From Pseudomonas sp. PB101 (lineage in GTDB: Bacteria > Pseudomonadota > Gammaproteobacteria > Pseudomonadales > Pseudomonadaceae), in the NCBI RefSeq assembly GCF_009764265.1, contig NZ_RWIR01000079.1:62001-126000 (forward strand): a stretch of DNA of 64,000 nucleotides, given 5' to 3'. A program made the position numbers and the translations under genes. The notes beneath the pieces are model-generated. The model searched no databases. It was not told the origin of the DNA and saw nothing but the letters and a program-made list of their open reading frames with translations. Shown here piece after piece: positions 7,309-15,947 of the stretch (the first letter of the stretch is position 1; each line of letters starts with the position of its first letter).

Positions 7309-9168
7309 GTGAGGCATTTGAGACTTTCCAGGCTTTTTGTCGCCATGGCGGCGACCACGACATTTTCCGCCATGGCGTTGGCGGCGACACCCGCCGACAC
7401 GGTCATGCGCAATGGCTACGTGTACACGGTCGATGGCCAGAATTCCGTGCAGCAGGCCATCGCCATTTCGGGCGGCAAGATCGTCTACGTCGGCAGCGAT
7501 GCCGGGGTCGACGGCTACATCGGCAAGCAGACACAACTGATCGACCTGGCCGGGCGCATGCTGATGCCGGGCTTCGTCGATGCGCACATGCACCCGGGGG
7601 ATGGCGGTCGCGCCATGACCTTGTGCGATCTGAAATACCAGACCATGACCCGCGCGCAGTTTCAGGCAAGCATCCAGGCCTGCCTCGATGCTGAAAAGGA
7701 CAAGGGCCCGGACGTATGGCTGGAAGTCGGCAGCTGGGACCGCATGGGCATGACCGGGCTCGACGGCGATGCCGACAAATCGACCCTGGACGCGCTCAAG
7801 ACCAAGCGTCCGATCCAGGTGCGCTCCACCGACTTCCACACCGTGCTGACCAACTCCCGCGGCCTGGAACTGGCCGGCATCAACAAGAACACCGTCGACC
7901 CCGAAGACGGCAAATACCGCCGCGACAGCGCCGGCAACCCGAACGGTATCTGTGAAGACGGCGCCGCCGAATCGCTGGCCGCCGTGGTGCCGCCGGCGAC
8001 CGACGCGGAAAAACTCAACCAGATGCGAGCGGCCCTCGACGCCATGCGCCAGCAAGGCATCACCAGTTTCTTCGATGCGCTGGCCGGACCGGAAAACGGC
8101 AAGGCCTTCACCAGCCTGCAAAAGTCCGGCGAACTGAGCGCCCGGGCCTTGCTCGCGATCAAGCTGGACCCGGCCGCCGCGGCTGCCGACCCGGTGAAAA
8201 CCATCGCCGAGGCCAAGGCCCTGGCCAGCACCTACGACCAGGGCGACGTGAAGGTCGCGCCGGGCGTGAGCATGCGCCACGTCAAACTGTTCATGGACGG
8301 CATCATCAATGCCCCGGCGGACACCGGCGCCATGTTGACCCCGTACCTGCACAACAGCGGCACCGACAAGGCGCCGCAGTGGACGCCGGGCAAGAACCTG
8401 GGCGAGCTGTACTTCCCGCCGCAGGTGCTCAACCCGCTGGTGCTGCAAGCGGTCAAGGCCGGTCTCGATCCGCACCTGCACGCCACCGGCGAGCGCGCGG
8501 TGCGCGATGCACTGGACAGCGTCGCCTATGTGCGCAAAGAACTGCCCGGTACGGATTTCCGCCCGGCCATCGCGCACGCCGAGTCAGTCGACCCTGTCGA
8601 TTACGCACGTTTCAAGGCGCTGGACGTCACCGCCACCATGTCGTTCCAGTGGGCGCAGCAGGCCCCGTCCACCATCGACGGTACCAGCGATCACCTCGGT
8701 GCCGAGCGATTCGAGCGCATGGAGCCTTCCGGCAGCATCGCCCATGCCGGCGGCCGAGTGGCGTTCGGCAGCGATTGGCCGGTCGATCCCCTTGACGAGT
8801 TCCTGGCGCTGAAAGTCGGTGTCACCCGTTCCGGCGACCCGACCAATCCGCACAGCTATGGGCCCAAATATGCCGGGCGTCTCAACGCCGATCCGGCCCT
8901 GTCGCGAGCCGAAGTGCTGCGCAGCATCACCCTGAGCGCCGCCGAACAGCTGAAGCTGGAGGCGGTGCTGGGCTCGGTCGAAGTCGGCAAGTTCGCTGAC
9001 CTGATCGTGCTCGACAAGAACTTCATGCAGGTGCCCGAGGAGGAACTGGCCCGCAACGACGTACTGCTGACGCTGGTCGGCGGCAAAGTCGTGTGGGCCA
9101 AGGCGCCGTTCCTCGGGCTTGCGCCAAACGTGGTTTCCCAGACTGTTACTTCCCGTTCCGCCCAATAA
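7309..9168 (+). CDS. exported metal-dependent amidohydrolase (YtcJ-like), first of two
   Basis: A 619-residue protein of the amidohydrolase superfamily (YtcJ/amidohydrolase 3 group). It starts with GTG, or possibly TTG at 7318, and carries a signal peptide ending near ALA-ATPAD (residue 25). The metal-binding HxH is at His93 and His95 in GFVDAHMHP. Further conserved parts are HATGERAVRDALD and the C-terminal AFGSDWPVD with its metal-ligand Asp. It would act in the periplasm on a C-N bond. It is followed after 18 bases by a second such enzyme, then a porin and a permease, an apparent uptake and processing operon. The substrate is unknown. Confidence 0.9.
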   Translation: MRHLRLSRLFVAMAATTTFSAMALAATPADTVMRNGYVYTVDGQNSVQQAIAISGGKIVYVGSDAGVDGYIGKQTQLIDLAGRMLMPGFVDAHMHPGDGGRAMTLCDLKYQTMTRAQFQASIQACLDAEKDKGPDVWLEVGSWDRMGMTGLDGDADKSTLDALKTKRPIQVRSTDFHTVLTNSRGLELAGINKNTVDPEDGKYRRDSAGNPNGICEDGAAESLAAVVPPATDAEKLNQMRAALDAMRQQGITSFFDALAGPENGKAFTSLQKSGELSARALLAIKLDPAAAAADPVKTIAEAKALASTYDQGDVKVAPGVSMRHVKLFMDGIINAPADTGAMLTPYLHNSGTDKAPQWTPGKNLGELYFPPQVLNPLVLQAVKAGLDPHLHATGERAVRDALDSVAYVRKELPGTDFRPAIAHAESVDPVDYARFKALDVTATMSFQWAQQAPSTIDGTSDHLGAERFERMEPSGSIAHAGGRVAFGSDWPVDPLDEFLALKVGVTRSGDPTNPHSYGPKYAGRLNADPALSRAEVLRSITLSAAEQLKLEAVLGSVEVGKFADLIVLDKNFMQVPEEELARNDVLLTLVGGKVVWAKAPFLGLAPNVVSQTVTSRSAQ

Positions 9169-9186
9169 AAACCAGAGAGCGTTCCG

Positions 9187-10926
9187 ATGCGATTGATTCC
9201 AAACCTGTTGGCCGCCGCGCTGGCCTTGTCTTCGGTGCAGGCGATGGCCGCCGCCGACCTGGTGTTGTTCAACGGCAAGGTCTTTACCGCCGAACCCGGC
9301 CAGGCGCTGGTGCAGGCTGTTGCGGTGCAAGACGGCAAGATTCTTAAAGTGGGCAGCGATGCCGAAATAAATGCCCTGGCCGATGCCAAGACCCAGCGCA
9401 TCGACCTGGCGGGCAAGGTGCTGATGCCAGGCATGATCGACACCCACAGCCATCCGGTGGTGGGCGCGTTCGACAGCATGAAGGCCAACCTGCTGGACGA
9501 GGTCAAACCCTTGCCGGAACTCGAGCAATGGCTGATCGAAGAGGACAAGGCCGGGCGTGCCCGGGCCGGTGATGTGATCAGCGTGGCCGGGGTCAGCTCG
9601 GCCTACTGGGAAAAAAGCCGTGAACTGGGCAAGGTGTTCAACCAGGGCCGCTGGGCCGATCAGCCGATCGTCTTCAGTGGCATCGATGGCCACACCGGTT
9701 GGGCCAACAACGCGATGCTCAAGCGTCTGAACATCGACGCGGCGCTGGTCAAGAGCCTGCCGGAGAAAGAACGCGGCTACATCGGCCATGAAGCGGACTT
9801 CACCCCTAACGGCTACTTTGCCGAATCCCGCTGGGACGTAGTGCGCAACGGTATTCCGGCGCCCAGCCCGGAGGCCATGCTCAAGGCCGCGCGTGAGGCG
9901 GTGAGAGTCAACAATCAATACGGCGTCACCGCCTGGATGGACGCGGCGGCGAACGGCGGCAGTGAAGATTCGCTGTTCGATTTCCATGCCACCGCGGAAA
10001 GTGTCGGTGTGCTGCCGCTGTACAAGGAACTGGCGCAGAACGGCGAACTCAGTGCCCACGTTGCAGCGTTGATGGTCACCAACCCGAAGAGCAAGCCTGC
10101 CGACCTGGAGGTGATCGCCACGGTGATGAAGCAGTTCGAGGGCGTGCCGAACCTGACGTTCCCCGGCATCAAGGTGTTCGTCGACGGCATTCTCGAATAC
10201 CCGGGGCAGACCGCTGCGGTCATCGTGCCGTACAAGAACAGCCATAAGGACGGGCAACTGCTGACCGACCCGGCGCACTTCGGTGAGCTGGTGGTGGCGG
10301 CGGAAAAACGCGGCTGGATCGTGCACATGCATGCCGTCGGCGACCGCGCGGTACGTGAAGCGCTCAATGGCGTGGCGTATGCGCGCAAGCTCAGCCCGAC
10401 GCCTGTACCCCACAGCGTCGCGCACCTGCAACTGGTCAATCCCAAGGAGTTTCCACGCTTCAAGGAGCTGGGCGTGATCGCCTCGATGCAATTGCTGTGG
10501 GCCACCGGTGAGTCCTACACCGTCGAACTGGTCAAGCCTTACATCAGCGCCTTTGCCTACGGTTACCAGTATCCCGCGCGGTCCCTGCATAACGCCGGCG
10601 CGACGATTGCCGGTGGCAGCGACTGGCCGGTGTCCAGTCCGAATCCGTTCAACGCCATTGCCCAGGCCAGTACGCGCAAAGGTCCGTTGGGCGTACTCAA
10701 TGCCAAGGAAAGCATCGACCGCCAGACCATGTTCTACGCCTACACCCTCAACGCCGCGAAAACCCTGCGTCTGGACAAGCAGATCGGTTCGCTGGCACCG
10801 GGCAAGCAGGCTGACCTGATCATCCTCGACCGCGATGTGTTCAAGGTCAGCGATGACGACCTGTTTGAAACCAAAGTCCTGAACACCTTCTTCGCCGGCA
10901 AGCAGGTGTACGCCCCCGCGTCCTGA
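9187..10926 (+). CDS. exported metal-dependent amidohydrolase (YtcJ-like), second of two
   Basis: A 579-residue amidohydrolase-superfamily protein with a signal peptide (residues 1-21, ending AMA-AADLV). His87 and His89 form the HxH in GMIDTHSHP. It also shows MHAVGDRAVREALNG and AGGSDWPVSSPNPF, the counterparts of the motifs in the preceding gene. The two enzymes are clearly homologous but diverged, so they probably handle different forms or steps of one substrate class rather than being a recent duplication. Both are periplasmic by prediction. Confidence 0.9.
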   Translation: MRLIPNLLAAALALSSVQAMAAADLVLFNGKVFTAEPGQALVQAVAVQDGKILKVGSDAEINALADAKTQRIDLAGKVLMPGMIDTHSHPVVGAFDSMKANLLDEVKPLPELEQWLIEEDKAGRARAGDVISVAGVSSAYWEKSRELGKVFNQGRWADQPIVFSGIDGHTGWANNAMLKRLNIDAALVKSLPEKERGYIGHEADFTPNGYFAESRWDVVRNGIPAPSPEAMLKAAREAVRVNNQYGVTAWMDAAANGGSEDSLFDFHATAESVGVLPLYKELAQNGELSAHVAALMVTNPKSKPADLEVIATVMKQFEGVPNLTFPGIKVFVDGILEYPGQTAAVIVPYKNSHKDGQLLTDPAHFGELVVAAEKRGWIVHMHAVGDRAVREALNGVAYARKLSPTPVPHSVAHLQLVNPKEFPRFKELGVIASMQLLWATGESYTVELVKPYISAFAYGYQYPARSLHNAGATIAGGSDWPVSSPNPFNAIAQASTRKGPLGVLNAKESIDRQTMFYAYTLNAAKTLRLDKQIGSLAPGKQADLIILDRDVFKVSDDDLFETKVLNTFFAGKQVYAPAS

Positions 10927-10961
10927 CCTGCGCAAAACCCGACACACGCACAAAACTGCCA

Positions 10962-10982
10962 GCCCCTCGTAACGCGAGGGGC
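10962..10982. promoter_or_regulatory. intercistronic hairpin before the porin gene
   Basis: GCCCCTCG and CGAGGGGC form a perfect 8-base stem with a 5-base loop. No T-run follows, so this is more likely a partial terminator or mRNA-stabilising hairpin that sets porin expression apart from the enzymes. Confidence 0.5.
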
Positions 10983-11036
10983 ACGGCATCGCCATGCCTG
11001 AAATTCCTCCGTACGCCATAACAACAAGAGAACTGT

Positions 11037-11777
11037 ATGAACGCACTTTCAGCATTGACCCTCGCCGCGCTGGCACTGGCCCCCCTGACCAGCCACGCCC
11101 TGGCCCTCAACGATGACTTCAGCCTGGACATGACCCTGGGCGTCGTCAGCGACTACCGCACCCGGGGCATCTCGCAAACTCTCGGCGATCCGGCGGTGCA
11201 GGGCGGCGCAACGCTGCTGCACAGCAGTGGCCTGTACATCGGCGCCTGGACCTCCAACGTGGATTTCGGCGGCGGCTTCGATACCCGGCAGGAGCTTGAG
11301 TACTACGCGGGTTATTACTGGCAGGCGACGGACGCGATCAGCCTGGACCTGGGCTACATCAAGTACGACTACCCGAAGAATTCCGAATTCAACCTCAGCG
11401 AGGCGTACGCCGTTCTCGACCTGTACGGCGTGAAACTGGGTGCCTATTACTCCAAGGACACGCCGAACTTCTTCGGCGAGGACCAGGACACCCTCTACAC
11501 CTACCTGGGCTACAAAATCGATCTGCCGGCCGAAGTCGGCCTCGACCTGCGCTTTGGCCGCAACGATGTGAATGACCCCGCGTTCTGGTCCGCCAGTGGC
11601 GATAACCGTGAGTCTTACTACGAATGGGAAGCCAAGCTGACCCGCGACTTCGTCGGCGTGACCTGGGGCCTGAGCTACGTCGACACCGACTTGTCGAAAA
11701 GCGAGTGCAGCAGTTGGTACGGCTATGACGACCTGTGCTCGGCGACCGTTGTAGCCAGCGCCACCAAGGCCTTCTAA
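11037..11777 (+). CDS. TorF-family putative outer-membrane porin
   Basis: A 246-residue protein with a signal peptide (cut near HALA-LNDDF) and alternating beta-strand character. Family marks are VVSDYRTRGISQT near the N-terminus, SSGLYIGAWTSNVDFG and an aromatic-rich C-terminus ending in Phe. This matches the TorF family of putative porins (TIGR02001 type). It stands between two exported amidohydrolases and an inner-membrane NCS1 permease, 45 bases before the latter. It is therefore the likely outer-membrane entry point for their substrate. Confidence 0.88.
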   Translation: MNALSALTLAALALAPLTSHALALNDDFSLDMTLGVVSDYRTRGISQTLGDPAVQGGATLLHSSGLYIGAWTSNVDFGGGFDTRQELEYYAGYYWQATDAISLDLGYIKYDYPKNSEFNLSEAYAVLDLYGVKLGAYYSKDTPNFFGEDQDTLYTYLGYKIDLPAEVGLDLRFGRNDVNDPAFWSASGDNRESYYEWEAKLTRDFVGVTWGLSYVDTDLSKSECSSWYGYDDLCSATVVASATKAF

Positions 11778-11822
11778 GTTCAACCTCGACAACAAAAACA
11801 GTTCCTCAAAGGAAACACCGTC

Positions 11823-13211
11823 ATGAGTGCGCAACGCAGTCCCCTGGTCGAGACCCGCTCGATCGATTTCATTCCCGAGGCTGAGCGACACGGCAGTCTC
11901 TACAGCCAGTTCACCCTGTGGCTCGGCGCCAACCTGCAAATCACCGCCATCGTCACCGGCGCCCTCGCCGTGGTACTGGGCGGCGATGTGTTCTGGTCGC
12001 TGATCGGCTTGTTGATCGGGCAGGTATTGGGCGGCGCCGTGGTGGCGCTGCACGCGGCGCAAGGGCCGAAGCTCGGCTTGCCGCAGATGATCTCCAGTCG
12101 CGTGCAGTTCGGGGTGTATGGCGCGGCGATCCCGATTGTCCTTGTGTGCCTGATGTACCTGGGTTTCAGCGCCACCGGCGCGGTGTTGTCGGGGCAAGCG
12201 ATCGCGCAGTTGATCAGTGTCAGCGACAGCACCGGCATCCTGATTTTTGCGGCGAGCATCGCGTTCCTGACGATCTTCGGTTATCGGGTGATTCACCTGG
12301 TCGGACGGGTGGCCAGCGTGCTGGGCATCATCGCCTTCGCCTACCTGTTCACCCGGTTGATGACCCTCAATGACATCGGCCTGCTGCTCGACAATCGTCA
12401 TTTCAGCTGGAGCACCTTCCTGCTGGCGGTGTCGCTCTCGGCGTCCTGGCAGATCGCATTCGGTCCTTATGTGGCGGACTACTCGCGTTACCTGCCGAGC
12501 AAGACTTCGTCGTGGAAAACCTTTGCCGCCGTCGGTCTCGGCACAGTGCTGGGGGCCCAGGCTTCGATGGTGCTGGGGGTGTTTGCCGCCGCATTGGCCG
12601 GAGCGAATTTCCGTGGGCATGAAGTGGCGACCATTGTCGGCCTGGGCAGCAGCGGGGTGATCGCGTCCTTGCTGTACCTGAGCATCGTGTTCGGCAAGGT
12701 CACGGTGTCCACCCTCAACGCCTACGGCAGCTTCATGTGCATCGCCACCATCATCAGCGGCTTTCGCCGTCGCCTGGAAATCACCGCCCGCCAACGCATG
12801 TTGTTTGTGCTGCTGATCGTCGCGGCGTCCACCACGCTGGCGTTGCTGGGGCAGTACTCGTTCCTCAACTCGTTCAAGTACTTCATCCTGTTTTTGCTGA
12901 CGTTCTTCACCCCGTGGAGCGCGATCAACCTGGTGGACTACTACTTCATCAACAAGGAGCGTTACGACGTTCCGGCGCTGTCCGACCCGAACGGCCGCTA
13001 CGGTCGCTGGAACGTGCTGGGGATCAGCGTCTATGTGGTCGGCGTGTTGATCCAGCTACCTTTTGTCGACACCCATTTCTACTCCGGGCCGATGGTTGCG
13101 CAGTTGGGCGGCGTGGATATTTCCTGGATCGTCGGGCTGCTGGTGCCGGGGGTGATCTATTACGCGCTGGCCAGGCCGTCGATGAGTGCGGTGGTGGTTG
13201 AGCGAGGTTAA
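11823..13211 (+). CDS. NCS1-family permease, second of three
   Basis: A 462-residue integral membrane protein of the NCS1/cytosine-purine permease family with about twelve hydrophobic segments. It shows SIDFIPEAERHG near the N-terminus, GLPQMISSRVQFG, and the AFGPYVADYSRYLPS block. It is shorter and more diverged than the other two window paralogues (it lacks the FWFLGNF segment), so it probably has a different substrate. As the last gene of the amidohydrolase/porin operon it would bring the hydrolysis product into the cytoplasm. Confidence 0.92.
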   Translation: MSAQRSPLVETRSIDFIPEAERHGSLYSQFTLWLGANLQITAIVTGALAVVLGGDVFWSLIGLLIGQVLGGAVVALHAAQGPKLGLPQMISSRVQFGVYGAAIPIVLVCLMYLGFSATGAVLSGQAIAQLISVSDSTGILIFAASIAFLTIFGYRVIHLVGRVASVLGIIAFAYLFTRLMTLNDIGLLLDNRHFSWSTFLLAVSLSASWQIAFGPYVADYSRYLPSKTSSWKTFAAVGLGTVLGAQASMVLGVFAAALAGANFRGHEVATIVGLGSSGVIASLLYLSIVFGKVTVSTLNAYGSFMCIATIISGFRRRLEITARQRMLFVLLIVAASTTLALLGQYSFLNSFKYFILFLLTFFTPWSAINLVDYYFINKERYDVPALSDPNGRYGRWNVLGISVYVVGVLIQLPFVDTHFYSGPMVAQLGGVDISWIVGLLVPGVIYYALARPSMSAVVVERG

Positions 13212-13253
13212 CCCCCGCATTTGTGGCGATGGGCTTTTGTGGCAAGGGGCTTT

Positions 13254-13283
13254 TGTGGCGAGGGGGCAAGCCCCCTCACCACA
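13254..13283. repeat. REP-like palindrome, TGTGGCGAGGGGGC type
   Basis: TGTGGCGAGGGGGC and GCCCCCTCACCACA form a near-perfect hairpin between two convergent genes. Partial copies of the TTTGTGGC arm precede it at about 13220 and 13237. This is a different palindrome class from the GTGGGAGC elements; it also occurs at 58.7 and 62.2 kb. It may stop both converging transcripts. Confidence 0.75.
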
Positions 13284-13286
13284 GGG

Positions 13287-14003
13287 TTAGCGCTCAGGCA
13301 ACTTCCAGCGCTCACGCAACCGTTCGTACTGTGCTTGCGGCAGTTGCACCAGCACCGGGGATTTGCCCGGATCCAGCCAATCGAACAACCGCGCGATATC
13401 CGCCGGGTCCATGGCCGTACAGCCACGGGTCGGCGCCGTGGGCCCACGCCAGATGTGGAAGAAAATGCACGAACCGGCAGCGGGCGAGGCCGGGGTGTTG
13501 TGCTGGATGAAGATGCCCTGTCGGTACAGCTCATCCGAGCGACGCATCCGTTCGGAACTGCTCCAGTCTTTGTCGACGACCGCGCCATCGACCAGTTCGT
13601 TGTAACGCGTGGATTGGCTGTCATCCACGCATTCGATGGTCTGCGTCAGCGGTAGATAAGGCTGGCGGGTTTCGGCCGAAGGCGCATAGCCGAACGCCGT
13701 GCCCAGCTTGAACATTCCGGCCGGCGCCTTGCCGTCGCCTTCCTGTTTGACCGGTCCTTCAGGTTGCCCGATATCGAGCAGTCCCTTGCCCCAGCCCATG
13801 CCGTTCTTGCCGAGCACCACTGCAAAGGGCGCTTCGAATTTCTGCAAGTTCTGCCCGTGTCGTTCATAGCGCTGGGCAGTGGCCTGGATGTCATCCCAGT
13901 TCTTGCTGGTGACCACGATCAGTTGATCGCTGTCGTCGAGTCCCTGGGCCATCGCGGATAGCGGAAAAAGCAGCGCCAACAGGGTTCTGATCAGAGGCTT
14001 CAT
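13287..14003 (-). CDS. L,D-transpeptidase-family protein (YkuD-like), exported
   Basis: About 238 residues, starting MKPLIRTLLALLFPLSAMA, a signal peptide. The catalytic signature is FFHIWRGPTAPTRGCTAM, the His...Gly...(S/T)RGC pattern of L,D-transpeptidase catalytic domains (more like the YafK/ErfK subgroup). Such enzymes make or remodel peptidoglycan cross-links or attach proteins in the periplasm. Its start overlaps the stop of the preceding D-Ala-D-Ala dipeptidase gene as ATGA, so the two are translationally coupled and both act on cell-wall peptides. Confidence 0.88.
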   Translation of the reverse strand: MKPLIRTLLALLFPLSAMAQGLDDSDQLIVVTSKNWDDIQATAQRYERHGQNLQKFEAPFAVVLGKNGMGWGKGLLDIGQPEGPVKQEGDGKAPAGMFKLGTAFGYAPSAETRQPYLPLTQTIECVDDSQSTRYNELVDGAVVDKDWSSSERMRRSDELYRQGIFIQHNTPASPAAGSCIFFHIWRGPTAPTRGCTAMDPADIARLFDWLDPGKSPVLVQLPQAQYERLRERWKLPER

Positions 14004-14758
14004 GGCTGCAGAGGCGTGATGGGGAAGTCCATGACGTCCGGCTTCGGCGGATTCCCGCTGTAGGTGAAGTGCCACCACTCGGCCGAATAACCCACGAAGC
14101 CTTCCTTGGCCATGGCACTGGTCAGGCGCTGGCGATGGGCTTTGGCCGTGGTGTTGATCAGCGTCGAATCGGTGTGCGCCCGCTCATCGAAGCAATCGAA
14201 ACCGGTGCCCATGTCGAGCGCGCCGTCGTGCCAGCGCTGGCCGTAAGGGGCGGTGCAATCCACAGGCGTGGCGGAAGGCGTCCAGGTGTCGGCTGGCAGG
14301 GTGTCGGGGCCGGTCAGGGTCAGGTCGACGGTGTTGCCCCGGGAGTGGTTGGACACCCGGGCCACATAGCCCAGGCGCCAGAAGTCCTGCTTGTCGACCC
14401 GTGGATAGAACTCGGTCTTGAGCGGGTCGCCGGGTTCGGTGGCGAAGCGACCCATGTCCGCTACCGCGCGGGTCGGGCGATAACAATCGAATACCTTCAA
14501 GCCGTAGCCTTCGGCTTTCAGCGAGCTTTGCACTCGGGCCAATGCCTTTGCAGCGTCCTCCGACAGCAGGCACTCCGCCGCCTGGTAACCGTCGAGCGGG
14601 TGCCCGGTGAAGTTGTGGGCGCTGGCGTAGCGGATGTCCTGCTCGATGCTTGGGTCGACGCTGCGCACATACACCATGTGCCCGGGCTTCGGCTCATCGG
14701 CCATGCACGGCGTGGCAAGGCTCAGGCACAGCAACAACAGACAGGGTGAACGCGACAT
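14000..14758 (-). CDS. D-alanyl-D-alanine dipeptidase (VanX/DdpX family), exported
   Basis: A 252-residue M15-family zinc dipeptidase. It has a signal peptide (MSRSPCLLLLCLSLATPCMA), the zinc motif SNHSRGNTVDLTL (SxHxxGxxxD) and EWWHF with the catalytic Glu and third zinc ligand. The start at 14758 is preferred because GGAG precedes it at proper spacing; the ATG at 14773 lacks a site. The enzyme hydrolyses free D-Ala-D-Ala and, being exported, probably salvages peptidoglycan-derived dipeptide rather than giving vancomycin resistance. It lies 33 bases downstream of lipA and overlaps the L,D-transpeptidase. Confidence 0.92.
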   Translation of the reverse strand: MSRSPCLLLLCLSLATPCMADEPKPGHMVYVRSVDPSIEQDIRYASAHNFTGHPLDGYQAAECLLSEDAAKALARVQSSLKAEGYGLKVFDCYRPTRAVADMGRFATEPGDPLKTEFYPRVDKQDFWRLGYVARVSNHSRGNTVDLTLTGPDTLPADTWTPSATPVDCTAPYGQRWHDGALDMGTGFDCFDERAHTDSTLINTTAKAHRQRLTSAMAKEGFVGYSAEWWHFTYSGNPPKPDVMDFPITPLQP

Positions 14759-14791
14759 CGGGAACGGCTCCATGCATGACCAGTCATTCCA

Positions 14792-15781
14792 TCATGGCTT
14801 GAAACCGTCTGTACCTCCATGAAGTTGTTGATCGGCGTGATAGGACGAACGCACCAGCGGTCCGGACGCCACGTTCTTGAAGCCCATACGCGTGCCTTCC
14901 TCGGCGAACCAGGCAAAGGTGTCCGGATGCACGAAACGCTGCACCGGCAGGTGGCTGCGGGACGGTTGCAGGTACTGGCCGAGGGTCAGCATGTCGATGT
15001 CGTGCTCGCGCATGCGCTGCATGACCTCGATGACTTCCTCGTCGGTTTCGCCAAGACCCAGCATCAGGCCGGATTTGGTCGGCACATGAGGCACCGCTTG
15101 CTTGAATTTCTGCAGCAGGTCCAGCGACCACTCGAAGTCCGAACCCGGCCGCGCGGCCTTGTACAGGCGCGGTACGGTTTCAAGGTTGTGGTTGAACACA
15201 TCCGGCGGCTCATGGGCGGTGATCGCCAGGGCCACGTCCATGCGTCCACGATAATCCGGCACCAGGGTTTCCAGTTGAATGCCGGGGGACAGCTTGCGGA
15301 TCTCGCGCAGGCAATCGACAAAGTGTTGAGCGCCGCCATCGCGCAAATCGTCGCGGTCCACCGAGGTGATCACCACGTACTTCAGGCGCAGTTCGGCGAT
15401 GGCCACTGCGAGGTTCATCGGCTCGTTGGCGTCCAGCGGTTTGGGCCGGCCATGGCCGACATCGCAGAACGGGCAGCGCCGGGTGCAGATGTCGCCCATG
15501 ATCATGAAGGTCGCGGTGCCACCGGAGAAACATTCACCGAGGTTCGGGCACGAGGCTTCTTCGCAGACGCTGTGCAGCTTGTGCTTGCGCAACAGTTGCT
15601 TGATCCGGTCGACCTCGGGAGAGATCGGCATGCGCACGCGAATCCAGTCGGGCTTGCGCGGGAATTCATCCGTGGGAATGATCTTCACCGGAATCCGCGC
15701 GACTTTTTCCGCGCCGCGCAGTTTGGTGCCGATTTCTACTTTGGCCGGGATCTTGCCGGTTGAATCGACAATGGCATTCAT
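14792..15781 (-). CDS. lipA: lipoyl synthase (probable second copy)
   Basis: A 329-residue radical-SAM enzyme that inserts sulfurs into octanoyl groups on lipoyl domains. Both iron-sulfur clusters are visible: Cys73, Cys78 and Cys84 (VCEEASCPNLGEC) for the auxiliary cluster, and Cys99, Cys103 and Cys106 (CTRRCPFC) for the SAM cluster. ATG at 15781 was chosen, with AAGGAA upstream. Pseudomonads normally keep lipA beside lipB near rlpA; lipB is absent here. This copy lies downstream of gcvH and glyA, so it is likely a paralogue dedicated to lipoylating the glycine-cleavage H protein. It is separated from glyA by a REPIN. Confidence 0.93.
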   Translation of the reverse strand: MNAIVDSTGKIPAKVEIGTKLRGAEKVARIPVKIIPTDEFPRKPDWIRVRMPISPEVDRIKQLLRKHKLHSVCEEASCPNLGECFSGGTATFMIMGDICTRRCPFCDVGHGRPKPLDANEPMNLAVAIAELRLKYVVITSVDRDDLRDGGAQHFVDCLREIRKLSPGIQLETLVPDYRGRMDVALAITAHEPPDVFNHNLETVPRLYKAARPGSDFEWSLDLLQKFKQAVPHVPTKSGLMLGLGETDEEVIEVMQRMREHDIDMLTLGQYLQPSRSHLPVQRFVHPDTFAWFAEEGTRMGFKNVASGPLVRSSYHADQQLHGGTDGFKP

Positions 15782-15823
15782 GGTGATTTCCTTGTGCAGC
15801 AGGGTACTGAACCTGTGGGAGAC

Positions 15824-15917
15824 CCTGTGGGAGCGAGCTTGCTCGCGATGGCGGACTTTCATTCAACATCAATGCTGAATGTAATGGCCCCATCGCGAGC
15901 AAGCTCGCTCCCACAGG
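15824..15917. repeat. REPIN between glyA and lipA
   Basis: Inverted REP arms (CCTGTGGGAGCGAGCTTGCT ... AGCAAGCTCGCTCCCACAGG) with a loop of about 50 bases. An extra partial CTGTGGGAG arm precedes it at 15813. It sits in the 166-base gap between glyA and lipA and could protect or trim the glyA transcript. Confidence 0.85.
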
Positions 15918-15947
15918 GTTTTTTCCATAGGGTTTTGTCGTGTTTGC

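Noticed and set aside
8584..11076. 830-codon minus-strand frame opposite the amidohydrolases
   Set aside because: It mirrors the two amidohydrolase genes, is rich in His/Gly/Arg as expected for antisense of GC-rich codons, and shows no domain.
11049..12794. 581-codon minus-strand frame opposite the porin and permease
   Set aside because: Antisense shadow of well-supported genes; composition typical of such shadows.
14000..14758. Vancomycin-type resistance gene (vanX)
   Set aside because: The protein is exported and no vanH, vanA or regulator genes are near; Gram-negative DdpX-like salvage is more likely.
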